Positions 1 through 8,451 of a stretch of 23,744 nt of DNA are shown one piece after another. The position numbers were made by a program, and so were the translations under genes. The first letter of the stretch is position 1. Each line of letters starts with the position of its first letter. This stretch comes from Diaporthe sp. PMI_573 (Eukaryota; Ascomycota; Sordariomycetes; Diaporthales; Diaporthaceae). The DNA is taken from positions 1 through 23,744 of the forward strand of contig JAJTUP010000199.1 of the NCBI GenBank assembly GCA_021399435.1, given 5' to 3'. The notes under the pieces were generated by a model. The model saw only the letters and a program-made list of their open reading frames with translations, was not told the origin of the DNA and made no database searches.

Positions 1-202
1 TCTCCTGGTGCCTGCCAATAATGTATCTTGCGGTACGTCCATGAGACAATTCTTGGTCTGTCTGGGTGCGCGGCCGGTCGGTCTAGGTCGGTCTGATAGC
101 CCCATACCGAGGTTTTACCAGTGCAATTAAAATGATTTCCTGGCTGGTTACAGGATACAATGAAACCCTTTTTGCTCTTCTACGCAGGCACTACTAACGT
201 AC

Positions 203-2077
203 TTAGACTACCAGCCCTCTCATTAGCCACTGTTTTTGAAGCTGATCGGCCTCGACTACCTCAGGTGCTAGCCGGTTGCGCTCGTCAGTGATCATTTTCT
301 TGGTCTGGCTAAACACCCTTTCGCATTCAGAACTCATGCCAGGAATTGAGAATAGATCTAGCGCCATTCGATACAAGACTGGATATTCCAATTGATGTCG
401 ATTCCACCATTCAAGAGGGTTTGCAACGTCAAGATCATGCGCGTAAATTGGCCGTGTCTGAAATATGTCAAGCTCGCTAACTGCCTTGACCTTCTTTCGC
501 TGTGTATTCAAGGAGAGGATTGATCTTTTCCCAAATGAACTGTAGTCGTTAACGTCAGCTTCAATCTCATCGACTTCGCCTTCCAAAAGCCCCGCTTGAG
601 CTTGAGCCTTAACTTCAGCCTGTCGGACGTAGTCATCGAATAGGCTACCCACAGCAGACTGCATGTCGCTGTACCATTGCGGCCTATCCATCGCGGTTTT
701 CCAGTGTCGCTCAAAGTAGTCATACCCATATGATGGGTAAAGGGCTAGCGCTGCTCGGTAGAGAGGTGTACGGTCCGATTTGACGTAATAGTCTTCAAGC
801 TTCGCCCATCCGCAGTTGATTCCCGACTTAAAATGGGAGGGCTCCTCGAACTGAGTTTCCTCCGCGGCCTGCTTGAATTTGACAAACAGGTAGTCCATTG
901 TCTTGAGGGTCTCCCACACTGCACCATGCCCGCCCTCTGCGCCCGGTTTGTTGGCGTTGCCCTCCATAGTCTTCGTAAGGATGTAGAACGGCTTTAGGAA
1001 ATCGTGGAAGCGCTCTAATTCAACCCAGTCCGCAGCGTTGAGGAAGTCCTTCGTTAGGTCACGGTGGACCGGGTCATATTTCGGTTTTTGCCAGCGGGAT
1101 TGATAGAGCTCGATAGCGCTGCGCAGCTCGAGTGCTAGGATAAGTCAATCCGGAGTCAGCAAATGTCCAACACAGGTGGCAAGGGCAGACTGGCATACCA
1201 CGTGTGATCATACTGTAAATTGAGTTCCAGCGTGTCTTGCCATCAACAACGATCTCCAATGTAAATATGGCATCGTCACCTGCGAGCTCGGTCTGGAAAC
1301 GCCGAAGCGCCTGTCGTCTCTGGTCCGTCCGGCGGATGTAGGTGGCAAGGTTGTGGAGTCTGCCAATGGCCCCTTTCTTGGCGCAAATGTCAAAACTGAA
1401 TTCATCCGTAGCCCCACGAAGCTCCGTCTCGAATTTGCTAACGTTTGAGCCGAAGATGACGGCCCGGACAACCAGGTTGATAATGTGGCCGATGCAACGT
1501 AAGCGGCGTCGGCCAACGTCCATTGGGAACCATCTCGCGAGCGTCTCCAGGCAGGTATCGTTGCTCTCAGCGTTATCAAGCATGAAGTAGCCAAGCTTGG
1601 AGCCCATTTCGTATTGGTCGATTACTCCCTTCACATAAGGGGCAATATTCTCACCGGAGTGTGGACCGACTAGGCGCGGCAGCCCAAGAAGGACATCACG
1701 CTTTTCGCCGTTGCTGTCAACGAAGTGGCCGACGATTCCGACGTAGTTGAACCCGTTAGAAGCAGTCCATAGATCGAAGCTTAGGTGAACTGAGCTCCTC
1801 GCGTTCTTGACGAGATTGACAATGATTTGCCGTCGGGATTCAAAGGTTTGGCGGATCCATGAACAAACTGTTGTGTGATGTTCCGGAAGTAGCTGACTTG
1901 CAAGATAGCAGAGGAGGTCGCGTAAGACTGCTGGTGTTGGTAGGGGTTGTGCATCATGGGATATGAGCCTCTGCCGGAGGGCTGCGGCAGGGGAGGAGCG
2001 CAGCCGTCCATGGAAGCAGAAGTATTTAGGGTTTTAGGCGTCTGAGGAGTGCGCGGGTGGCTCGTATCCATAGACAT
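203..2077 (-). pseudogene. hAT-family transposase, N-terminally truncated, one intron
   Basis: This is the DDE transposase of a hAT DNA transposon, which cuts and re-inserts the element in the nucleus. The coding path is exon 2033..1199, a 64-nt intron 1198..1135 (GTATGC...CTGAC...TAG, phase 1) and exon 1134..203. The join makes TRWNSIYSMITR run into ALELRSAIELY, as expected for the family. Visible blocks in order are SFDLWTASN (first Asp), MLDNAESND (second Asp), CIGHIINL (CxxH), TRWNS, and a complete C-terminal dimerisation region with EWWNRHQLEYP and SSECERVFS. An in-frame TAA at 2034-2036 precedes the frame and there is no ATG until late in it. An ATG at 2077 opens a different frame (MSMDTSHPRTPQTPK). 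No BED zinc finger is seen, and the spacing between LRDLL and LPEHH is shorter than usual. I infer a decayed or deletion-derived copy. No terminal repeats were identified. Confidence 0.85.
1135..1198 (-). other. Spliceosomal intron in the hAT transposase
   Basis: The donor GTATGC lies at 1198, a CTGAC branch-like site sits inside, and the acceptor TAG ends at 1135. Removing these 64 nt fuses two different reading frames into one continuous hAT sequence, which is the best evidence for it. Confidence 0.8.
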
Positions 2078-3938
2078 GGCCGGGTTGTGAGGCTGGAGAG
2101 GTGGATGTATCGGGAAATTGCTGAGTGGGATGGATGAGAAGCCGTTGTAGTGTTCCTTTACCTGCTATCACTGAACAGCGGCCACCCTTGGTTCTCTTCC
2201 GTAGCTGATCAAAAACCGTACTATGTGAGTCCTATTGGTCCTAATGACGACCAAATTCCTGCCACTAAGCCCGAAGAGGTTTAACCCATAGAGAAGAAAT
2301 GCTGTTACACTTCCATGTCCAGTGATGGACCACGCCATTCTCAAGGACCCTTCCCTCCGGCCAGGATCTAGAAGGCTGCTTTTATAGTTCGCCTGCGTAA
2401 GGGTTCTGTTCTGTCCTTGGCTTTTTCACAGCGCCATAGCTACCACTAGTTTATATAGATAATGACATTTCCAATTAGACGCTTAGGAGTACCGCTGCGG
2501 ATAAATAGAAAAGAGCAAAAGGGTAATAGGCACGACTTAGATTTCTTCTGACAGGTGAGGGTATTTCTCTGGAAGTGTTCTGTAAGTCGAGTATTGTACT
2601 ATAAATGAATGCTTTTATTTTTGTCATTCTACCCTTGCAGTAACGCTTATTTTGACGGTTAGATAGAAATACAACGAATGCTCTGATTCAAGTCGTTTAA
2701 AGTTTAAACCGTTTTGAAATTCTCTATTTTTAACTCTAGACCGTATATATCCAGCTTGGTCGCTACACTAAAGTCAATATGTTGGAAGGCAGCACTTCGG
2801 GCCCGTCGGAGGCCCGGTGAAGGGCACCGTAGTATCGGCGAAAGGCACCGCAGCACCGCTCAGGCCCATATGGCGCCCAAGTCAGGGCTGAGCCTCGCTC
2901 AGGCCAGGGTGCATCGAGATCCATGAGGGATGGGCAGGTCAGGTTATAAGATGGGTGGCTAGACGCACTGGAATCACAATGTAGTTAGGTATCAATCGTA
3001 ACATAGCACGGAATGTTCAGATCCTGATCTGCCCTCAAGCAATCTTTGCCCAGCATCTTCCCCTGACCTCTCGACACAATAGTATACGCTAAAAAATGAA
3101 GTACTCAAAAAGTACTCAAAGTGTGTGTTTGTATAGAAACTTTATTGGGGTTCTTTTAATTAATAAATAAGTAAATCAATGAGATGGAAGACTTTGTGCT
3201 GTACAACCATGAGGAGAGTTGATGATGATCTGCGGGTTCGCTTTGTGTACTCTCGAACGTTCCGACCCGAGGTACATCTTGTCTAAGGTGACCTGGGAAA
3301 GGAAGACGAAGAGCCATAGTATTGTAGAATGTTTAAGAACCTTAGATATTAGTGACTGAGGCGATAGAAGACGAAAACGCAACTTGCTGTCTCAATTCGC
3401 AGTCTCGTCGTTACTTGCGATTACAGTCTTCTAGCTCCAAGTTCGAAGCCCACCAGCAGATTCTGCGCTTTGAAAGACAATGTTATGAATGATCAGAGGG
3501 GCATATATGAGTAGCGTGGTTTATTTCTTGAACCGTGTGTTCCTGGGAGCTTAGAAACAGGTTTGCGTGGAGAAAGAGGACGATCAAGAGTCTGAGACCT
3601 ACCCAAAACCACTTTCAATGTAGAAAAAAGGCGCAGCAGTTCTGTCGAGTGCGGTTACACAGCAGAAAACCCCGGGCGCTGCTGACGCCCGTCTCAGCGC
3701 TGGCTGGGCAAATGACTGCTCGGGAATACGGATACAAAGTCCTCCACAGGGCTCATCCGGAGCAATGTAGTCCACGATTTCGAATATTTCTGAAGAAAAC
3801 CATACATATGGTTAGAGTCTAGACAGATACAGTACCGTACAGTACAGTACATACAGTACTGTACCAGGGCACCTATAGTGTGTTTTCTATCGCTCCGATC
3901 CCGGCGATTACAATCAACGGCTTTTCCTGACGACGGAT
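2078..3938. other. Long stretch without a supported gene
   Basis: About 1.9 kb with only short, composition-like open frames. 2080-2170 on the minus strand could be the old leader of the hAT transposase. 3100-3125 has two adjacent AGTACTCAAA copies. 3828-3865 is a GTAC/ACAGT-rich patch just before the next gene. Around 3241-3300 the minus strand reads DKMYLGSERSRV, weakly echoed at 13190-13230 on the plus strand. I see no RNA gene. Confidence 0.5.
3828..3865. repeat. GTAC/ACAGT short-period, self-complementary patch
   Basis: The sequence alternates TACAGTAC and GTACTGTA units over about 38 bp, so it can pair with itself. It lies about 75 bp upstream of the ATG at 3939. A shorter relative (TAGTACAGTACGTA) occurs at 13501-13514. 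Confidence 0.6.
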
Positions 3939-5132
3939 ATGAATAAACTTAATGATGACAAATCGCATCAAGCTCTTATGGAGCTTTACACCAAGGGGAA
4001 GTATGAGGAAGCAGATAAACTCTTGCAAGACAGCTTCAAATTCCGGATACGACAGAACGCCGATACACTTTTAGTTGGAAATAACATCGGGTCGATCTAT
4101 TTCAGTCGGAAGAAGTACACAAAGGCAAGAGACATATTAATTCTAACTTTACGCTCGATGGATCGACAAGATCACTCCCACAGCATGACCTGCAAGTACA
4201 ATCTAGCGTGAACCTATGCAGTGCTCAACGAACTGCATCGGGCTAAATCGATGGGTCAGGCGATAATAAGGTCTCTCGAAAAGGAACCCAGCCTCACAGA
4301 CGTCAACCTGCTGAAAATAAAGGACCTACTTAAGTACATAGGACAGCAACGAGAATTTTTATCTAGCAAACGTACTTCTGTTAAGACCACTCTCTCTGTC
4401 GCCGAGGGGAAGTTCCCGTTAACTGCATCCCGGAAACCCACAGTAACTATGTGCAAGGTCAAATCCTACAGCATTCCCCGAGAAGTCAGTCTAGTGATAA
4501 TAGAACATATGACACTGGAAGATGTATTGGATAACAGGAAAATGAAGGCAGTTTTTAACATACCGGATACCAGCCCAATTCCACCTCATATTTTAGCCTG
4601 GACACGCCTGAGGCTGGACCCAAGGACGCGACTGAGAGAGCTGGTACGCGACCCTGATATGCTACTTGAAGTAATGGGCGCCTCGAATTCTATCATAGCG
4701 GGGCCCAGGGCAGCAGACTTTTTCAATCCGGGTTTTTGTAGACAACAATGCAGCTGGCACTTCTATTGCATGGGCAATAAAATACAACAAATGGCATTAG
4801 CTGTAGCATTCCGGGATGCGGGGTTTCTGGTAAACACTAGGGATACCGGTACTCACAACGAAGACGAATCCGACTTCGTTGGACGCCACAAGACCTTCGA
4901 GCTTACACGCAATAAGAGGGGCCAAATCTGCCGGGTCAGAATCATACTATCTGAGAAGTCTACGCCTGTCGAGACAGTGCTTCAGTTTCACACCAGCATC
5001 GCACAGTGCTACCTAACTTGTGATCAAGCAGTGTCGTTGTGGCCTAGATTGACGAAAAAGACTATGTCCGTCGAGATAGGATATATCAGACACAGAGTCA
5101 GCCCGGCTCACATGATGTCTGCAGAAATATAA
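3939..5132 (+). pseudogene. TPR protein of a fungal hypothetical family, split by an in-frame TGA
   Basis: One frame of 398 codons runs from ATG 3939 to TAA 5130-5132 and is interrupted only by TGA at 4209-4211. Before it lie 90 residues with tetratricopeptide character (GKYEEADKLLQDSF, LLVGNNIGSIYFSRKKYTKA, CKYNLA). After it the same frame continues TYAVLNELHRAKSMGQAI. A tryptophan at the stop would complete a normal TPR helix (NLAWTY), so TGG to TGA is the likely change. The C-terminal half contains IIAGPRAADFFNPGF and CSWHFYC. This resembles the SGSRALEFF...SDWDFY block of a large group of uncharacterised fungal proteins, possibly nucleotidyltransferase-like; that assignment is from memory. 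The change fits a C-to-T event at CpA on the other strand, as RIP would give. A 14-nt intron removing the stop is impossible. It is either a recent pseudogene or a readthrough case. Confidence 0.7.
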
Positions 5133-5207
5133 AAGATGGGGAGTAAACTTTCTTGCCGAGCGCGGTATTGCAGATCTGCTGGGTCAACAAGTAAGGAGCC
5201 GCCGACT

Positions 5208-5339
5208 CTCAAGCCACGTATCCCACTCGACTGGAACTGTACAAAGATGTATATCTTCACAGATGGGTCATTTGCCAACAATAAAGACCTTACATCATAA
5301 CTCGGCTTTATCATCGTACTGGCCATGGAAATAGGTTGT
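5208..5339 (+). pseudogene. Ty1/copia retrotransposon RNase H fragment
   Basis: The plus-strand frame starting AAG 5211 reads KPRIPLDWN, then MYIFTDGSFANNKDLTS, a stop (TAA at 5298-5300), then LGFIIVLAMEIG. This matches the fungal copia RNase H block of the form F-x-D-x-SFANNKDLSSQLGF, with the family glutamine replaced by the stop (CAA to TAA). Only this block is recognisable: no reverse transcriptase, integrase or LTR is seen beside it. It lies just past the stop of the TPR gene and happens to share its frame, which I take as chance. Confidence 0.75.
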
Positions 5340-5804
5340 ACAGAAGAACACTTCGAGATATGATGAGGGAGGGTCACTAGCGACAAAATGTCAGCACCGC
5401 GGTTTTCACGTGGGTGAGGTCGTCTGGCCTCCGCTTGTCTCCTCTGTTAGGCACCATGAGTAGCTTCGGGATTCACGGGTATAAACTGGGAGCAAGTAGA
5501 CATGGATCAAACTCGCCTATCCATCTCCGGCCGTAATTGTGAGCTTATTCTATTTACTCATTTAAACGAGTGTTTGGGTCAGCCTCACAACAATTAGCAG
5601 AGGCACAGAAGATGATCGAGCCCACGGCCAGAAAACCCTCCGACGCTTGCTAGACTTTCTCACCAACACTGTGCTCACTGAACCTAAATAGGAGGTTATT
5701 TTTCAATACATATATGGAAAGACACTCAGCTTTTGCTATGTTTGGTCAATTTCTAGCCCGATTCCTCAGCCATCTACGCTTGTTACATTGACAGACAAAG
5801 TGAC
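5340..5804. other. Intergenic stretch, no supported gene
   Basis: Nothing convincing. A 30-odd codon plus-strand open stretch around 5600-5690 reads HGQKTLRRLLDFLTNTVLTEPK and then stops at 5689-5691. It could be a terminal-exon scrap, but has no supporting context. Confidence 0.35.
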
Positions 5805-6405
5805 CTATCTCAGATGTGAAAGCCTCCACTGGTAAAATAATGCACCACTTAAAGATGCCAACATCGTGAACAAGACGATTCCCAAAGTAGCCCATGCCGT
5901 TGGTGACCATATTCCTTTCCGAGCGGTATAGACATTTGTGAGCACGGTAAACAAACCGCTGAGACAATTAAGGCAACTCGGTCTATTTGTGTGAGCTTCA
6001 GATAGATCCTTTTAAAATGCGTGCGGTGACTACTTACAATAGAATATGTTGTGTCACCCAGATGTAATTTGCACGAAATCTCCGCCAGAGTGTGCACAGT
6101 CCCCCAACTGCTACTACATAGCAAAGGCCCGCAACAGGCAACAGTGGTACATTTTGAACAGCGCTCTGGACTCGGCGACCGTCTCCCGAGGAACTAAGGA
6201 AAGTCGACCGCTTGATCGAAGTGAAAGTGCCGGGCAGTATGAAGAACCCGGCGAGCATAAACCAGGATGCTGCTGCCGCCGCGACGTTATACCTAAGACC
6301 TACCTCGTTCGACTCGAGGACCATGCGGGAGTATGATTGTGCCATAATTAAATCATTCTCTTTCCTTGATTTCGATGTTGTCTTGGACTTTTGGTAGGAT
6401 AGCAT
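5805..6405 (-). CDS. Small four-helix fungal membrane protein, two exons
   Basis: Exon 1 is 6405..6038, a 79-nt intron 6037..5959 follows (GTAAGT...CTCAC...CAG, phase 2), and exon 2 is 5958..5805 ending in TAG. The product is 173 aa from the ATG at 6405, or 153 aa from the ATG at 6345 (MAQSYSRM). Predicted membrane segments are residues about 41-62, 86-107, 118-135 and 143-166. The motifs LRYNVAAAAASW, FILPGTFTSIKRS, RANYIW and, after splicing, LTNVYTARKGIWS recur in a common family of uncharacterised ascomycete membrane proteins (recalled from memory). Nothing is broken: the splice restores a continuous hydrophobic helix across the junction. The function is unknown. I prefer the second ATG because the family similarity begins near it. 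Confidence 0.75.
5959..6037 (-). other. Spliceosomal intron in the membrane protein gene
   Basis: The donor GTAAGT is at 6037 and the acceptor CAG ends at 5959, 79 nt in total, phase 2. Splicing joins QHIL to FGLFTVLTNVYTA, which reads as one transmembrane helix. Confidence 0.75.
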
Positions 6406-7420
6406 GAATTGTATCTACTTGACTTGAGGGAAAACACTGCGTGAATTTTCAAGCCTATAATACTAAACATTTAGATATTAATATTTACAATAATTAAGGC
6501 CAGTTCTCAATATTTAAAATAGGGATTTAAAAAGAATACCGTGTTATCTTATTCTAGAAGAATAATCTTGGGACTTCATATATGTAAAGTCTAGGCCTAA
6601 TTTAAGAAGCAACGTCTTTATTTAGAAGTGAGGTAATTAGTTAATGTATTATGTTTTTATAATCGAACAAGCTATGTGTCAGGGAATTTACCGTTGCATG
6701 ACACGTTTCATTGCAAAAGTACAAATGCGGTTGTTAAGAATAAGCTTCCCTATTAAAACCAATGTAAACGTCAGGTCCAACGAGCTGAGGCCTTTCTGGC
6801 TATTCGCAATTCAGCTTTTACATTTCTAACATAAGCTTGAAATTCCGGGATTCCAGGTCGATCTACATATAAGTCGAAGGATCCCCTTTCCGCCACCCCC
6901 AGCTTGTCATCGTTTGCAACAACCCCCGCTACGGACGGACTCTTTTCCATGCCAAGGGTTTCTGGCCTAGGCCGGAGGGACGAAATTAACATGTGTCGAT
7001 GTCTTACACACCAGAACCCTGGGAGATATTTAACTCATGAGGACAGGAGCTGAACACCGCCAAATAGAATTGGTCAGCCATCGACTATCACACCGTACAT
7101 GCTCGATGCGCTATGCCATAAGCTAAACAAATGAACCATGGCTGCACCGGGATGAGATGGTCTCGTTTCTCCGCGATGAATATAAACTTGAGGTGTCAAC
7201 TAGTAGCATCACACAACTAATCTCATCCTCTTTAATTATAAATACTCATCACGTATGTAGTACCATATAATTATTAGAATGAGGGAATCTGATTATATAA
7301 TTACTCCAACAGCCACATATGTACCATCCCTCTAGACCCGACCAAGTTGGCCTTGGGATATGGGCTGCATGCAAATTAGGAATAGGAGAAAAAAGTAATT
7401 GCACTTTCATGAGCTTACTT
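6406..7420. other. AT-rich intergenic DNA with no firm gene
   Basis: 6420-6660 and 7200-7320 are clearly AT-rich (long TA/AA runs), in the style of decayed or RIP-mutated repeats, though no parent element is recognisable. A minus-strand open frame at 6771-6992 is listed separately. Confidence 0.5.
6771..6992 (-). CDS. Hypothetical 73-codon open frame
   Basis: It starts at ATG 6992 and ends at TGA 6771. It contains GSFDLYVDRPGIPEFQAYVRN and a basic tail RIARKASARWT, with balanced composition unlike the AT-rich DNA beside it. I do not recognise a family. It may be an exon or a scrap of a decayed gene; no splice partner was found. Confidence 0.25.
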   Translation of the reverse strand: MLISSLRPRPETLGMEKSPSVAGVVANDDKLGVAERGSFDLYVDRPGIPEFQAYVRNVKAELRIARKASARWT

Positions 7421-7614
7421 TAATCAGATCCCCTGACTCGGCGCTGGAGCGTGAACATATCCGGACAAAGTATCACCAGTGGGCCGATGTTGAACGTACT
7501 AACCACTCGAAGACATGGCCTGAATACAAATTCTCCCCTGCGAAGCCCAAGAGTGCAAAAGAAGAAAGGAGTAATGGAACCAATCCTCAGTTCATCGATA
7601 CCATGGCCGATTGA
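7421..7614 (+). pseudogene. HMG-box-like fragment (C-terminal half of the box)
   Basis: In the frame of the TGA at 7612-7614 the stretch reads SPDSALEREHIRTKYHQWAD, then VERTNHSKTWPEYKFSPAKPKSAKEERS. The pattern of a helix with regularly spaced basic residues, then H-x(4)-WP-x-YKFSP and a basic tail, resembles the end of a MATA/Sox-type HMG box, where H-(P/W)P-x-YKY-x-P is typical. The first two helices are not visible upstream, and no full-length intron with a convincing donor was found. It is probably a remnant of a DNA-binding protein. Nothing else suggests a mating-type locus here. Confidence 0.45.
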
Positions 7615-7652
7615 GAGTGTTGAGGGACGGGATATGGGTTGGGGTGGCAGCT

Positions 7653-7844
7653 CTATGACTTAGAACCCGGATACAGCCCAAGAAATTGACAAATGATAAG
7701 GAGGAGTTCTGGTGGGAGCAAGTAAAGTAAGCATTTGGCATGGGGCGAAATCTTCCTCCTAATCACGGTTAAGTTGCGAGCTTTTTGGTTGATTTTTACG
7801 GCGCCCAGAGGGCGAGGACGAGGAGTAAGAAGGAGGCGCGTCAT
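7653..7844 (-). pseudogene. Truncated second copy of the F-box gene start
   Basis: This 63-codon frame (ATG 7844, stop 7653) contains HAKCLLYLLPPELLLIICQF, nearly the same as the F-box at the start of the larger gene at 12321. The DNA match is 68 bp, 7673-7740 against 12204-12271, with two mismatches and the same orientation. Similarity stops abruptly at 7673, after which the frame runs out in a few codons. The leader residues (MTRLLLTPRPRPLG) have no counterpart in the larger gene. It lies just beyond the original 3' end of that gene, so a tandem duplicate that lost its body is the simplest reading. Confidence 0.65.
7673..7740 (-). repeat. 68-bp direct repeat, copy 1 (F-box codons)
   Basis: It matches 12204-12271 at 66 of 68 positions by eye, in the same orientation. 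It covers the codons of the F-box core. Confidence 0.85.
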
Positions 7845-7910
7845 CCATGAGCGCTTGGTCTGTAGCAGCAGTCACCATTCTCACGACGGTTGTGATTTCA
7901 TTCTTTCACA

Positions 7911-8083
7911 TTATCCCTGCTTCAGATTTCCCGTCGCGGCACCAAAGCCAACCTCGCCTTTCCAGGCGTGTCTCTCCCCGATGCCGTTTATTCGTTCCCT
8001 CTTCTCTCGTTTCCAATCAACAACATCGTCAGCATCGCTGTCTTCGCTGTCATCTTCCTCACTACCTTTTCCGTTCTCCATGC
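7911..8083 (-). pseudogene. Detached 3' end of the F-box gene (54-codon acidic tail)
   Basis: If the hAT element (8084-11199) and one target-site copy are removed, the F-box frame passes in phase through the target duplication and continues from 8075 to TAA 7911-7913. That is 54 further codons without a stop. The tail starts NGKGSEEDDSEDSDADDVVDW, turns basic (KREKRER) and ends GAATGNLKQG. Its composition suits the already acidic end of the upstream part (GEDVEEDGFEWRECGEKED). A frame conserved exactly across the repaired junction is strong evidence that this was the native C-terminus. It is now cut off from its gene. Confidence 0.85.
8076..8083 (+). repeat. hAT target-site duplication, left copy
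   Basis: CTCCATGC directly precedes the left terminal repeat and is repeated exactly at 11200-11207. Eight bp is the standard hAT duplication length. Confidence 0.95.
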
Positions 8084-8105
8084 CAGCGTTCCTAATAAGT
8101 CAAGT
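8084..8105 (+). repeat. hAT terminal inverted repeat, left
   Basis: It begins CAGCGTTCCTAA. The inverted partner at 11178-11199 differs at two C/T positions over 22 bp. Confidence 0.9.
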
Positions 8106-8215
8106 CTAGCAAGTCAAGTTGGCAAGTCAAATCAAGTCTTGCAAATCAAATCGTCGGGCTCACAACCCAAATCAAGTCAAGTTCTCCTCACTCAGACTTG
8201 CCAGACTTGCAAGTC
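8095..8215 (+). promoter_or_regulatory. Left subterminal CAAGTC repeat cluster
   Basis: CAAGTC, CAAGTCAAG and the inverted form GACTTG recur roughly ten times in 120 bp. The right end (11079-11187) has a matching cluster. Such arrays bind the transposase in other hAT elements; that role is inferred here. Confidence 0.7.
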
Positions 8216-8451
8216 ATATATGGCATCTGGTTTTTCCTCTATATAGGGTCAATTGGCCCCGGAAAGTGGCCAAATATGGTTCTGGTGATAATTTTCTTGG
8301 TGTTGTCTCCCGTCTCCAAACTATTGCTTCGTCAGCACAAAAACATCTGGCGTCGCGCCGTCGCGGTGACGCGGTGCTCAACAAATTTCACCAAGACTTT
8401 GTCACAAGTCATCAATTCCTCCACCAATTCTTGAGCTTTCGTACCGAAACA

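Noticed and set aside
3425..3460. Possible tRNA T-arm (AGTTCGAAGCC)
   Set aside because: No A-box, acceptor stem or cloverleaf around it.
7735..8246. Plus-strand serine-rich open frames
   Set aside because: They are antisense to the detached F-box tail and run into the transposon end.
8119..8451. Extra 111 codons upstream of the hAT transposase ATG
   Set aside because: They lie in the subterminal CAAGTC repeats and the likely TATA region, with no family similarity. ATG 8452 is the better start.
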